A DNA stretch of 46,888 nt from an uncultured Bacteroidales bacterium (GTDB lineage Bacteria; Bacteroidota; Bacteroidia; Bacteroidales; F082), in assembly GCA_947303335.1 (NCBI GenBank), contig CAMYYB010000015.1, forward strand, positions 1-46,888, given 5' to 3'. Positions 6,786 to 14,333 of this stretch are shown one piece after another. How positions within the stretch are numbered: position 1 is the stretch's first letter; every line of letters begins with the position of its first letter. A program made the translations under genes and the position numbers. The notes under the pieces were generated by a model, which worked only from the letters and a program-made list of their open reading frames with translations, searched no databases and was not told where the DNA came from.

Positions 6786-8204
6786 TTATGGCCTGAAAAG
6801 GTCATCTGCCGTTGCTTGATTCTGGATGTCGTCTGAATATGCATTGCGGACAAGGCCCTCACTCGTTACCATCGTGATATGAACCGCTTTTGAAGTGTGA
6901 GTGGTTTCGATTAGCCTATTGCGCTTGTTTTGTAATACTTTGCTGTATTTGGCGTCAATCTTGAAAGGTTTTTTTGAAAACTTCATCTCACACAGGTTGA
7001 TGACGCCATCAACGCGGTCTATCAGCAAGTCAATCTGCGCTCCGCTTTTTTCTCCAGAGCCTTCCACCTTCCATGAATACTCACTGCTGATAACTCCTGA
7101 AATGCCCAGTGTTTCCTTGATTTGCCGACTATGTACAAGGCAGAGACACTCGAAAGCCAATCCACACCAATTATTGTAAATGGGCTTGTCGATGCTTTTG
7201 CTCCAAAAATGCTCATCATTGACAGGATTGTTCTGGACGAATTTGAAATAAAATAAAGTATATTGATCTATCAACTGAAAAATGGCATCCTTTGTCTTCT
7301 TGCCTATGCCCGCATATTTCCGTATGAATCCGCAATTCTCAAGGTCTTCGAGCATGGTGCTGACGGTGCCATTATACGGCAACTTGCTCTCTTTCACAAT
7401 TTCCTCACGGGTCATTCCTGTCTTTTTCTTTCCAAGGGTTTCGATAATGGCGAGGTATTTCTCCGGACGTTTGAACAGTGAGGCATAAAGCTCCTTGAAC
7501 TCATCTTTCAGGTCGCCATTCCTTGAGAAAAACAGATTGTCGATATTTTGGGCCAAACTTTTCTCTTTGTCGAGCAACGACCAATAATAGGGTACGCCCC
7601 CAAGCAGCATATAGCTTTCGATGATTTGGCGACGGCTCATCCCCAAACGCAAATGCTTTGCATATTGTTCACATTCGTTCAAGGTGAATTGTTGCAAGTG
7701 TATCCTGCAAGTGAGCCTATTGTGAAGCCCTCCTCGGTTTCTGACAATCTTGTTGATAATCCACGAGGTGGCCGATCCGCATACGATGAATACGACATCT
7801 TTACGGGCAGCGGCAAACCCGTTCCAAAAATGTTCTACAGCAGAAAGGAAGCTTGAACGGGGTGCATCCATCCAGGGCATTTCGTCAATGAAGACAATTT
7901 TCCGCTTTTTCTTCGACCGTTCGACGAGATGAGCCAACATGTCAAAGGCCTCCAACCAATTGGTAGGCAAAGGGGCTTTCTTCATGCCTTGATTACGTAG
8001 CGACAACTGAAAGTTTTGCAACTGTTCCCGTGTGCTTTTCTTCGCTAACCCCGTGTGTGTGAAAATGAAAGCGTTCCTAAACGTTTCTCGTATCAGATAC
8101 GTCTTTCCCACTCTGCGGCGACCATAAACAGCCACAAACTCCGATTGGTCAGAATCGTAGACTTTTTGCAGTTTCTTTTGTTCTTCTGTCCTACCTATCA
8201 GCAT
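6786..8204 (-). CDS. AAA ATPase with C-terminal DUF234 nuclease-like domain
   Basis: A 472-residue protein of the prokaryotic ATPase plus DUF234 family. Walker A is VYGRRRVGKTYLI (about residues 27-39), Walker B is IVFIDEMPWM, followed by a winged-helix region (TREEIVKES) and a C-terminal domain with QIDLLIDR...CEMKFSKK, the D...ExK pattern of a PD-(D/E)XK nuclease fold. Start MLIGRTEEQ at 8204 fits the family and the -7 box at 8229-8236; the longer frame to 8270 would include the palindrome. The gene is bracketed by near-identical 63-bp palindromes, suggesting a transferable cassette. Cellular role unknown. Confidence 0.85.
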   Translation of the reverse strand: MLIGRTEEQKKLQKVYDSDQSEFVAVYGRRRVGKTYLIRETFRNAFIFTHTGLAKKSTREQLQNFQLSLRNQGMKKAPLPTNWLEAFDMLAHLVERSKKKRKIVFIDEMPWMDAPRSSFLSAVEHFWNGFAAARKDVVFIVCGSATSWIINKIVRNRGGLHNRLTCRIHLQQFTLNECEQYAKHLRLGMSRRQIIESYMLLGGVPYYWSLLDKEKSLAQNIDNLFFSRNGDLKDEFKELYASLFKRPEKYLAIIETLGKKKTGMTREEIVKESKLPYNGTVSTMLEDLENCGFIRKYAGIGKKTKDAIFQLIDQYTLFYFKFVQNNPVNDEHFWSKSIDKPIYNNWCGLAFECLCLVHSRQIKETLGISGVISSEYSWKVEGSGEKSGAQIDLLIDRVDGVINLCEMKFSKKPFKIDAKYSKVLQNKRNRLIETTHTSKAVHITMVTSEGLVRNAYSDDIQNQATADDLFRP

Positions 8205-8228
8205 AATACACGTTGTTTTTATTGGGTG

Positions 8229-8236
8229 CAAAAATA
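8229..8236 (-). promoter_or_regulatory. -7 box of the DUF234 ATPase gene
   Basis: The minus strand reads TATTTTTG, 24 nt before the ATG. The expected -33 position falls inside the adjacent palindrome at 8241-8303, so a protein or hairpin at the palindrome could control this promoter. Confidence 0.5.
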
Positions 8237-8240
8237 GTAA

Positions 8241-8303
8241 TTTTATGTCAGAAACCGTCAAAATCTCCAAAAATTATCGAGATTTTGACGGTTTCTGACA
8301 GAA
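8241..8303. repeat. 63-bp palindromic direct repeat, right copy
   Basis: A perfect 21-bp inverted repeat (8247-8267 with 8279-8299) and 11-nt loop CAAAAATTATC. Same orientation as the left copy, 1531 bp away. It sits between the divergent ATPase and polA genes, so it is not simply a terminator. Confidence 0.9.
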
Positions 8304-8407
8304 TTTATGTTTCACTCGTAAATCATAGTCACACATCGCAATGCTTTGGATAGTGTCTCTCGTTAGAAAAATTTGACTCTCAAAAATCAACATTGTTCAA
8401 ATTTTCC

Positions 8408-8415
8408 TACTTTTG
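8408..8415 (+). promoter_or_regulatory. -7 box abutting polA
   Basis: TACTTTTG ends five bases before the polA ATG at 8421. Transcription would begin at or next to the start codon, giving a leaderless or nearly leaderless mRNA. Confidence 0.5.
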
Positions 8416-8420
8416 TCGTC

Positions 8421-11264
8421 ATGGAAAACAACGAAAAAAAACTCTTCCTTTTGGATGCCTACGCCTTGATTTACAGGGCTTTTTTTGCAATGAACAAAAA
8501 TCCGCGCGTCAACTCGAAAGGCTTGAATACCTCAGCGGTGATGGGATTCTTGAACTCGCTCTACGAGATTCTGAAGAACGAGAAGCCTACCCATATCGGT
8601 GTGGCTTTTGATGTGGCGGGTGCCGCCCAGAGGCAGGCGGAATATACCGAATACAAGGCCAACCGCGAGAAGATGCCCGACGACCTGCGCGAGTCTATAC
8701 CTTATATTATCAGGCTTATCGAGGCTTTCAACATCGCCATCTATGGCGAGGAAGGTTATGAAGCCGATGATGTCATAGGTACGCTGTCGAAAAAGGCTGA
8801 GCAGCAAGGATTTGTCACCTATATGATGACCCCCGACAAGGACTTTGGACAACTCGTTACGGATAAGATTCTGCTTTACAAGCCTGCCAAGTTCGGCGAA
8901 CCGGCGCAGGTTTGGGGACCGAAAGAGGTCTGTGAACGTTATGGGATAAAAGAGCCCATACAGCTCATCGACATCTTGGGTCTTTGGGGTGATGCTTCCG
9001 ACAACATTCCAGGCATTCCGGGCATTGGCGAGAAGACTGCCGCCCAGTTGGTGGCTCAATACGGTACGGTGGAAAACCTCATCGCCCACGCGGACGAGCT
9101 GAAGGGCAAACAGAAAGAGAACGTTATCAATTTCGCCGAGCAGGGACTGATGTCGAAGGCATTGGCCACCATCAATTTGGAAGTGCCTGTTAAGTTCAAT
9201 GAAGAAGACCTTCGCCTGAAGGAACCTGATGTGCCTGCCTTGATGGCCCTCTTCGAGGAGCTGGAGTTCAAGGCCTTCGCCAAGCGTTTCTTGGACGACT
9301 ATAAGAAAACCCACGACGGCCTTTCCCCCTCTCAGAAGGGAGCAGAGGGGACTCCTTCCACCCCGTCATTGCGAGGCACGATGCCATCAGATAGCAACTT
9401 TGACCTTTTCAATCAAGACGGTGCTCCAGGCGACCTGCTGGCTTTCTCTGATAAGGAGTCGGCAAAGACGGTGGAACACGACTACCGACTTGTGGAGACC
9501 GAAGCCGACATCAAGGCATTGGTGGCGCTTCTTTCCAAAGAAAAGCAGTTCGTCTTTGATACCGAGACGACTAACATCGATGTGTATGCTGCTGAGTTGG
9601 TGGGTCTTTCCTTTGCCATCAGGGCGCATGAGGCCTGGTATCTGCCTATGCCTGCCAACCGTGAGGACTGTCAGAAGAAACTGGAACTGTTGCGTCCGCT
9701 GTTTGAAGCCGAAAGCATCCTCAAGATTGGGCAAAACCTGAAATATGATATCTCCATGCTGGCACAATACGGTATCAGCGTGAAAGGCAAGCTGTTCGAC
9801 ACGATGCTGGCCCACTACCTCTTGGAACCTGAGCAACGCCACAATATGGACTATCTCGCTGAGGTGTATCTCAACTATATCACCATTCCCATCGAGGACT
9901 TGATTGGCAAAGGTCGCCAGCAGAAAACGATGCGAGAAGTGCCTGTGGGGCAGGTGAAGGAATATGCCGCTGAGGATGCCGACATTACGCTGCAACTCTA
10001 CGAGAAGCTGCTGCCCCTGCTGAAGGAAAACGGCGTGGAGAAGCTGTTCTATGAGATTGAGATGCCGTTAGTGCCCGTACTCAGTCGTATGGAAGCCAAC
10101 GGTGTGAAGATTGATACACAAAACCTCCAGCAAATCAGCGAGGAATTCGGAGATGAAATCCATAAGATTGAGGAAGAGATTTACTCATTGGCGGGTACAC
10201 CTTTTAATATAGCCTCACCGAAGCAGTTGGGTGAAGTCCTTTTCGAAAAACTCCGTATCGATGAGAAAGCCAAGAAAACCAAGACGGGACAATATGCCAC
10301 AGGCGAGGAGGTGCTACAGAAATTGTTGCACAAGCACCCTATCGTCCAAAAAATTCTGGATTATCGCTCATTCACCAAACTGAAGTCCACCTATTTAGAT
10401 GCTCTACCGGCGTTAGTGAACCCGAAAGACGGACTGATTCATACCTCCTACAACCAGGCAGTTACGGCTACTGGGCGTTTGAGTTCCAACAACCCTAATT
10501 TACAAAACATCCCTGTGCGTACCGAGCAGGGACGCGAGATTCGTCGGGCCTTTGTGCCGCGTAGTGAGGCTTACACCCTTTTGGCAGCCGACTACAGCCA
10601 AATCGAGTTGCGCATCATTGCCCACCTCAGCGGCGACCCCGCTATGGTGAATGATTTCAATTTGGGCCACGATATTCACGCAGCTACTGCGGCCAAAGTA
10701 TTCCACGTGCCGATGGAGGCCGTCACCAAAGAGCAGCGCAGCAGGGCAAAAGCAGTTAATTTCGGTATCATCTACGGAATGTCAGCCTTCGGTCTGGCAG
10801 AACGTATGGAGCTCTCACGCAGCGAGGCTGCCGACATTATCAAGAAGTATTTTGAGGAATATGCCGGCATCAAGGAATACATGAACCGCAGCATCGCCCT
10901 TGCGAAGGAACGGGGCTATGCAGAGACCATCTTGGGCCGCCGACGCTATCTGCGCGACATCAACAGCTCGAACAGTGTGGTGAGGGGCTTCGCTGAACGC
11001 AATGCGATTAATGCACCTATTCAGGGTAGCTCAGCCGATATGATTAAGATTGCTATGATTGGCATTCATGAGGAGATGCAACGACTTGGGATGCAGTCGA
11101 AGATGATGTTGCAAGTGCATGATGAATTGGTCTTTGATGCCCATTTGGACGAACTTTCGGAGTTGAAAGTCTTGGTGAGGGATAAGATGGTGAATGCTAT
11201 GCCGCTCTCGGTGCCGGTCATTGTGGAGATGAATACGGGCGCGAATTGGTTAGAGGCGCATTAA
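8421..11264 (+). CDS. polA: DNA polymerase I
   Basis: A 947-residue enzyme with all three domains. Residues 1-290: 5' nuclease (LLDAYALIYRAFF, EADDVIGTLS, TPDKDFGQLV). From about 365: 3'-5' exonuclease with intact DTETT, so proofreading is expected. C-terminal polymerase: motif A ADYSQIELRIIAHLSGD, O-helix RAKAVNFGIIYG, motif C LQVHDELVFD. It fills gaps and removes RNA primers in replication and repair. The linker between nuclease and exonuclease (about residues 301-322) is encoded by REP-like palindromic sequence. The start at MENNEKK is chosen because the upstream extension would contain the -7 box. Confidence 0.96.
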   Translation: MENNEKKLFLLDAYALIYRAFFAMNKNPRVNSKGLNTSAVMGFLNSLYEILKNEKPTHIGVAFDVAGAAQRQAEYTEYKANREKMPDDLRESIPYIIRLIEAFNIAIYGEEGYEADDVIGTLSKKAEQQGFVTYMMTPDKDFGQLVTDKILLYKPAKFGEPAQVWGPKEVCERYGIKEPIQLIDILGLWGDASDNIPGIPGIGEKTAAQLVAQYGTVENLIAHADELKGKQKENVINFAEQGLMSKALATINLEVPVKFNEEDLRLKEPDVPALMALFEELEFKAFAKRFLDDYKKTHDGLSPSQKGAEGTPSTPSLRGTMPSDSNFDLFNQDGAPGDLLAFSDKESAKTVEHDYRLVETEADIKALVALLSKEKQFVFDTETTNIDVYAAELVGLSFAIRAHEAWYLPMPANREDCQKKLELLRPLFEAESILKIGQNLKYDISMLAQYGISVKGKLFDTMLAHYLLEPEQRHNMDYLAEVYLNYITIPIEDLIGKGRQQKTMREVPVGQVKEYAAEDADITLQLYEKLLPLLKENGVEKLFYEIEMPLVPVLSRMEANGVKIDTQNLQQISEEFGDEIHKIEEEIYSLAGTPFNIASPKQLGEVLFEKLRIDEKAKKTKTGQYATGEEVLQKLLHKHPIVQKILDYRSFTKLKSTYLDALPALVNPKDGLIHTSYNQAVTATGRLSSNNPNLQNIPVRTEQGREIRRAFVPRSEAYTLLAADYSQIELRIIAHLSGDPAMVNDFNLGHDIHAATAAKVFHVPMEAVTKEQRSRAKAVNFGIIYGMSAFGLAERMELSRSEAADIIKKYFEEYAGIKEYMNRSIALAKERGYAETILGRRRYLRDINSSNSVVRGFAERNAINAPIQGSSADMIKIAMIGIHEEMQRLGMQSKMMLQVHDELVFDAHLDELSELKVLVRDKMVNAMPLSVPVIVEMNTGANWLEAH
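9321..9385. repeat. REP-like sequence inside polA
   Basis: The segment starts with a palindrome (CCCCCTCT ... AGAGGGG) and continues GTCATTGCGAGGCACGA, a motif widely seen in intergenic repeats of uncultured Bacteroidota. It encodes a Ser/Pro/Gly-rich linker in PolA, in frame. Confidence 0.55.
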
Positions 11265-11290
11265 GAATGCCCGATGCAGTAAGGCAATAG

Positions 11291-12010
11291 TTATTTCCCT
11301 AACAAGTCATTAATCACCACCGAGGCGCAGAAGATACCAAAGGCGGCTGGGAGGTAACTGATGGTGCCCACGTTGGAGACTTTGTTCTGCTCATCAACGC
11401 CTTCAGTAATGATTGCGGAAGCATCGACAGGCTCAGGGGAGAAGACGGTTTTGATGCCGTCGAAGACACCCAAGCGATGCAGCCGCTTGCGGATATAGAA
11501 AGCTAAGCGGCAATGGTTGGATTGGGCGATGTCGCAAATCTCAATCTTCTCAGGGTGGAACTTACCTCCGGCACCCATGCTGCTGACGATGCGCTGGTTG
11601 TTCATCTTGGCGTAATAGAGCAGAAACACCTTTGGGGCTACGGTGTCGATAGCGTCTACCACATAGTCAAAGGGTTGCGCCATCAGATCGATGATGGCTT
11701 GATCTTTCAGATATTGGTGAAGGACTGTCAGCTCAATCTCTGGATTGATGTCGCGCAGTCGCTCCGCCATTACTTCAGCTTTGGGGCGACCAAGGGTACT
11801 ATTGAGGGCTAATAACTGTCGGTTGCGGTTGGTGACATTCACCACATCGCCGTCCACGATAGTCATTCTGCCGATACCTGCTCGAGCCAGTTGCTCAGCG
11901 GCGTAGGCTCCTACGCCTCCCAGTCCGACCACAAGCACGTGCTTGGATTTCAAAATCTCAATACCTTCGTCGCCGATTAACAAGCGGGTTCTATCTTGCC
12001 AGTGTTCCAT
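11291..12010 (-). CDS. tcdA: tRNA threonylcarbamoyladenosine dehydratase
   Basis: A 239-residue E1-like (ThiF/MoeB superfamily) enzyme. It has the nucleotide-binding loop VVGLGGVGAYAAEQLARAG (about residues 26-45), the adenylation-site region NRNRQLLALNSTLG and MGAGGKF. TcdA activates t6A37 of tRNA with ATP to form the cyclic ct6A; the family normally ends near this length. It overlaps the upstream TatD-like gene by 34 nt, and an internal -7 box at 12030-12037 may give separate expression. Confidence 0.88.
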   Translation of the reverse strand: MEHWQDRTRLLIGDEGIEILKSKHVLVVGLGGVGAYAAEQLARAGIGRMTIVDGDVVNVTNRNRQLLALNSTLGRPKAEVMAERLRDINPEIELTVLHQYLKDQAIIDLMAQPFDYVVDAIDTVAPKVFLLYYAKMNNQRIVSSMGAGGKFHPEKIEICDIAQSNHCRLAFYIRKRLHRLGVFDGIKTVFSPEPVDASAIITEGVDEQNKVSNVGTISYLPAAFGIFCASVVINDLLGK

Positions 12011-12669
12011 AGATTTTCAAATAATCGTGCAAAATTAGCAAATAATCGCCTTTGCAAAACGACAACGTCAATGTCTAATAACTTTGCTGCCTTTTCGTAA
12101 ATCGTTTCAATTCCCACTTTTGACATATCCGTTTCAAGGAAAAGAAAATTCAAATCGATGAATTTGAATGAATTGTAAATCTTCCTCTCTGGATATAGCA
12201 AATTCTCCCCTACGGAAAGATACAGCCCTTGATGGGTCAACTGTTGAATATCCTGTTCCGATCCGTTGAAACCGTGCAGAATCCAAGGTTGCTTGGCTTT
12301 GTGTTTTTTGCGTAAAGCGAAGATTTCATTATGGCTTTTCACATCATGCAGAATCATGGGCTTTTGCAAAGCTTCCGAAAGTTCGATTTGCTGTTCAAAA
12401 ATGGTGATTTGCTGCTCAAAACTGTCTTTGTGCATCTTATCCAAGCCTGCTTCACCAAGGGCTACGACATTTGACGATTGCAGCCGTTCTTCCAATAATG
12501 CAAAAGCTTCTTCTGTCTGAAAATCAGTCTTATCTAACGCCCATGGATGAATACCGTAACTGAAATAGCCTTGCTCAGGACAAGGTGTTTCCAAGTTTAG
12601 ATTGACGATTGGGATGATGTCAGTCCTCTTTGTCTTATGGGTATGAATATCAATGTATTTTGTCTCCAT
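11977..12669 (-). CDS. TatD-like metal-dependent hydrolase
   Basis: A 230-residue TIM-barrel hydrolase shorter than classical TatD (about 260). Visible motifs: IDIHTH (metal ligands), FSYGIHPWAL, ALGEAGLD, MILHDVKSHNE, WILHGFNGS, and FLETDMS. TatD proteins act as metal-dependent 3'-5' DNA exonucleases in studied cases. Start METKYIDIHTH at 12669 is chosen; the reading frame can be extended to a TTG at 12687 overlapping the upstream stop. The gene overlaps tcdA, suggesting cotranscription. Confidence 0.82.
   Translation of the reverse strand: METKYIDIHTHKTKRTDIIPIVNLNLETPCPEQGYFSYGIHPWALDKTDFQTEEAFALLEERLQSSNVVALGEAGLDKMHKDSFEQQITIFEQQIELSEALQKPMILHDVKSHNEIFALRKKHKAKQPWILHGFNGSEQDIQQLTHQGLYLSVGENLLYPERKIYNSFKFIDLNFLFLETDMSKVGIETIYEKAAKLLDIDVVVLQRRLFANFARLFENLWNTGKIEPAC
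12030..12037 (-). promoter_or_regulatory. Internal -7 box before tcdA
   Basis: TAATTTTG on the minus strand within the end of the TatD-like gene, 19 nt before the tcdA ATG. It could give tcdA its own transcript, but an AT-rich match inside a gene may be chance. Confidence 0.35.
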
Positions 12670-12683
12670 TGCGGTCTGTTTTC

Positions 12684-13319
12684 TCAAAACCTGTATCCAA
12701 CGCCAACGCTAATCAGATAACCAAATTCGTTGACTAGCCAAGGAAACTTCTGAAAAAGATCTGGCATGAGTTTTTCATCGTTGCCAATGATTTGGGTCGC
12801 ATTGAACCCCATCTTCTCGAAAAGATAGAACGATTTCCAAATATCGACTTTGAAGCCTACTCCTATGGTGTTTTGTAACCAAAGAAAAGGCCCAAAAGAT
12901 TCAGTATATTCTTCAATAGAATAACTCCCGTCATTGAGGTTATAGGTAGGTCCATATCCATGGTTTCTTGTGGTTGAGTAAGCGGCTTGAAGCTCATAAA
13001 ACACAAAGGGTTTTAAATGGTCAAGACGAGGAAGGAAATACCAGTTGTAGCCCAATTGCAGTCCTAAATGCTGGACGAAATTTGAGGCATACATTCGCCT
13101 ATAGTAAATACTCTCTTGGTCGTCTGGCATAACCAGCCTATTGATATGGAGACGCAACCCGACCTCAATTTCATGGTTTTGATGGAATGTCCTCGAATAA
13201 CCAATAATCACACTTTCCCGAAGTGTGGAGGTGTTGAAGTTGATTTTCACCGCGTTCTGGGCAAACAAACAACAAGTCACCGACAGGCACACGAACAACA
13301 CTACTGCTTTTTTTGACAT
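12684..13319 (-). CDS. Outer-membrane beta-barrel protein
   Basis: A 211-residue exported protein: signal peptide (AVVLFVCLSVTCCLFA, then Q), then alternating strands with many aromatic residues (LGLQLGYNWYFLP, FVFYELQAAYS) and a C-terminal aromatic end ISVGVGYRF, the classic barrel-assembly signal. It probably forms an 8-strand barrel in the outer membrane. It is divergent from the permease gene: its ATG at 13319 faces the 13397 start. No substrate or specific family recognised. Confidence 0.75.
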   Translation of the reverse strand: MSKKAVVLFVCLSVTCCLFAQNAVKINFNTSTLRESVIIGYSRTFHQNHEIEVGLRLHINRLVMPDDQESIYYRRMYASNFVQHLGLQLGYNWYFLPRLDHLKPFVFYELQAAYSTTRNHGYGPTYNLNDGSYSIEEYTESFGPFLWLQNTIGVGFKVDIWKSFYLFEKMGFNATQIIGNDEKLMPDLFQKFPWLVNEFGYLISVGVGYRF

Positions 13320-13367
13320 GGTACAAGTACTTTTCTCGAATTGTAAACGGGAAGCGGAAAGATTTAT

Positions 13368-13375
13368 TATTTTTG
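13368..13375 (+). promoter_or_regulatory. -7 box of the EamA permease gene
   Basis: TATTTTTG lies 21 bases before the ATG at 13397. A TTG at 13341-13343 is 24 nt upstream, somewhat too far for the usual -33 element. Confidence 0.5.
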
Positions 13376-13396
13376 CGGCGGTTTGAAAACAGGTCT

Positions 13397-14317
13397 ATGG
13401 GATTGAATAAGTCTACGATAACGGGTCATTTAGCGTGCTTCGGTGCTTACTGCATCTTTGGGTTCAACATCGTTTGCTGTAAGAATATCTCCAATGCCAA
13501 CGTGTTGACACCTATGGATTTGCTCTGCTTACGTGCTGTGGGTGCTGCGTTGCTGTTTTGGCTCCTGTCGCTCTTTATGCCTAAAGAGAAGGTGCCGGCG
13601 AAGGACCTCTTGCAAATCTTTGTGGCTTCCATGTTGGGGCTTTTCCTCACCCAATACAGTTTCTTGAAAGCCATCACGTTAGCGACTTCAATCGATGTGA
13701 GTATTGCCAATACCTGCACGCCCGTTCTGACCATGCTTGTGGCAGCTATTTTCCTTAAGGAGCCCATCACAGGGAAGAAAATCGGAGGTGTCGGGGTGAG
13801 TCTGGCAGGTGTCCTGCTATTGATTTTCAACTCAGTTGGACTGGGTGGTGGCGCTTCCGAGACCAAGCCCTTAGGTATCGTGCTGACTATCGTCAATGCA
13901 CTCACCTTTGCTCTTTATCTCGGCATCTTTCGTCCGCTGATTTCAAAATACAATGTGGTCACCTTCATGAAATGGATGTTTCTGTTTACCATGTTGGTGG
14001 CACTGCCGCTCAACATCAAGAGCCTGATCCACATCCCATTCGGTAAGATGGAGAGCAGCGTAGCTTGGCAGGTGGGGTATGTGGTGTTTTTCGCTACTTT
14101 CGTCGCCTATTTCCTCATTCCCATCGGACAGAAACGCCTGCGTCCCACTTTGGTCAGTATGTACAACTACACGCAACCCATCATCGCCACCATCATCAGC
14201 ATCGTCATCGGTCTGGACCACTTCACTTGGAAAAAAGGGTTGGCTATGGTGTTGGTCTTCACCGGTGTCTGGATTGTCAACCAAAGTAGGGCAGCGGTAC
14301 AACAGAATCCAAAATAA
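13397..14317 (+). CDS. EamA/DMT-family permease
   Basis: A 306-residue inner-membrane protein with about ten hydrophobic segments in two EamA repeats: ITGHLACFGAYCIFGFNIV at the N-terminus and YVVFFATFVAYFLIPIGQ in the second half. A Pro-rich motif follows the loop (YNYTQPIIATIISIV), usual for drug/metabolite exporters. It ends with a short charged tail. Members export metabolites, amino acids or toxic compounds; the substrate cannot be told. Start MGLNKSTI is chosen from the promoter and first membrane segment. recG follows after 16 bases. Confidence 0.87.
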   Translation: MGLNKSTITGHLACFGAYCIFGFNIVCCKNISNANVLTPMDLLCLRAVGAALLFWLLSLFMPKEKVPAKDLLQIFVASMLGLFLTQYSFLKAITLATSIDVSIANTCTPVLTMLVAAIFLKEPITGKKIGGVGVSLAGVLLLIFNSVGLGGGASETKPLGIVLTIVNALTFALYLGIFRPLISKYNVVTFMKWMFLFTMLVALPLNIKSLIHIPFGKMESSVAWQVGYVVFFATFVAYFLIPIGQKRLRPTLVSMYNYTQPIIATIISIVIGLDHFTWKKGLAMVLVFTGVWIVNQSRAAVQQNPK

Positions 14318-14321
14318 TGAT

Positions 14322-14329
14322 TATCTTTG
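14322..14329 (+). promoter_or_regulatory. -7 box abutting recG
   Basis: TATCTTTG ends four bases before the recG ATG, implying a leaderless transcript or that recG relies on read-through from the permease gene. Confidence 0.45.
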
Positions 14330-14333
14330 CCGC

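Noticed and set aside
14079-14333. Longer RecG with an N-terminal extension
   Set aside because: The extension lies in a shifted frame inside the permease gene and is low-complexity. The conserved N-terminus begins at 14334.
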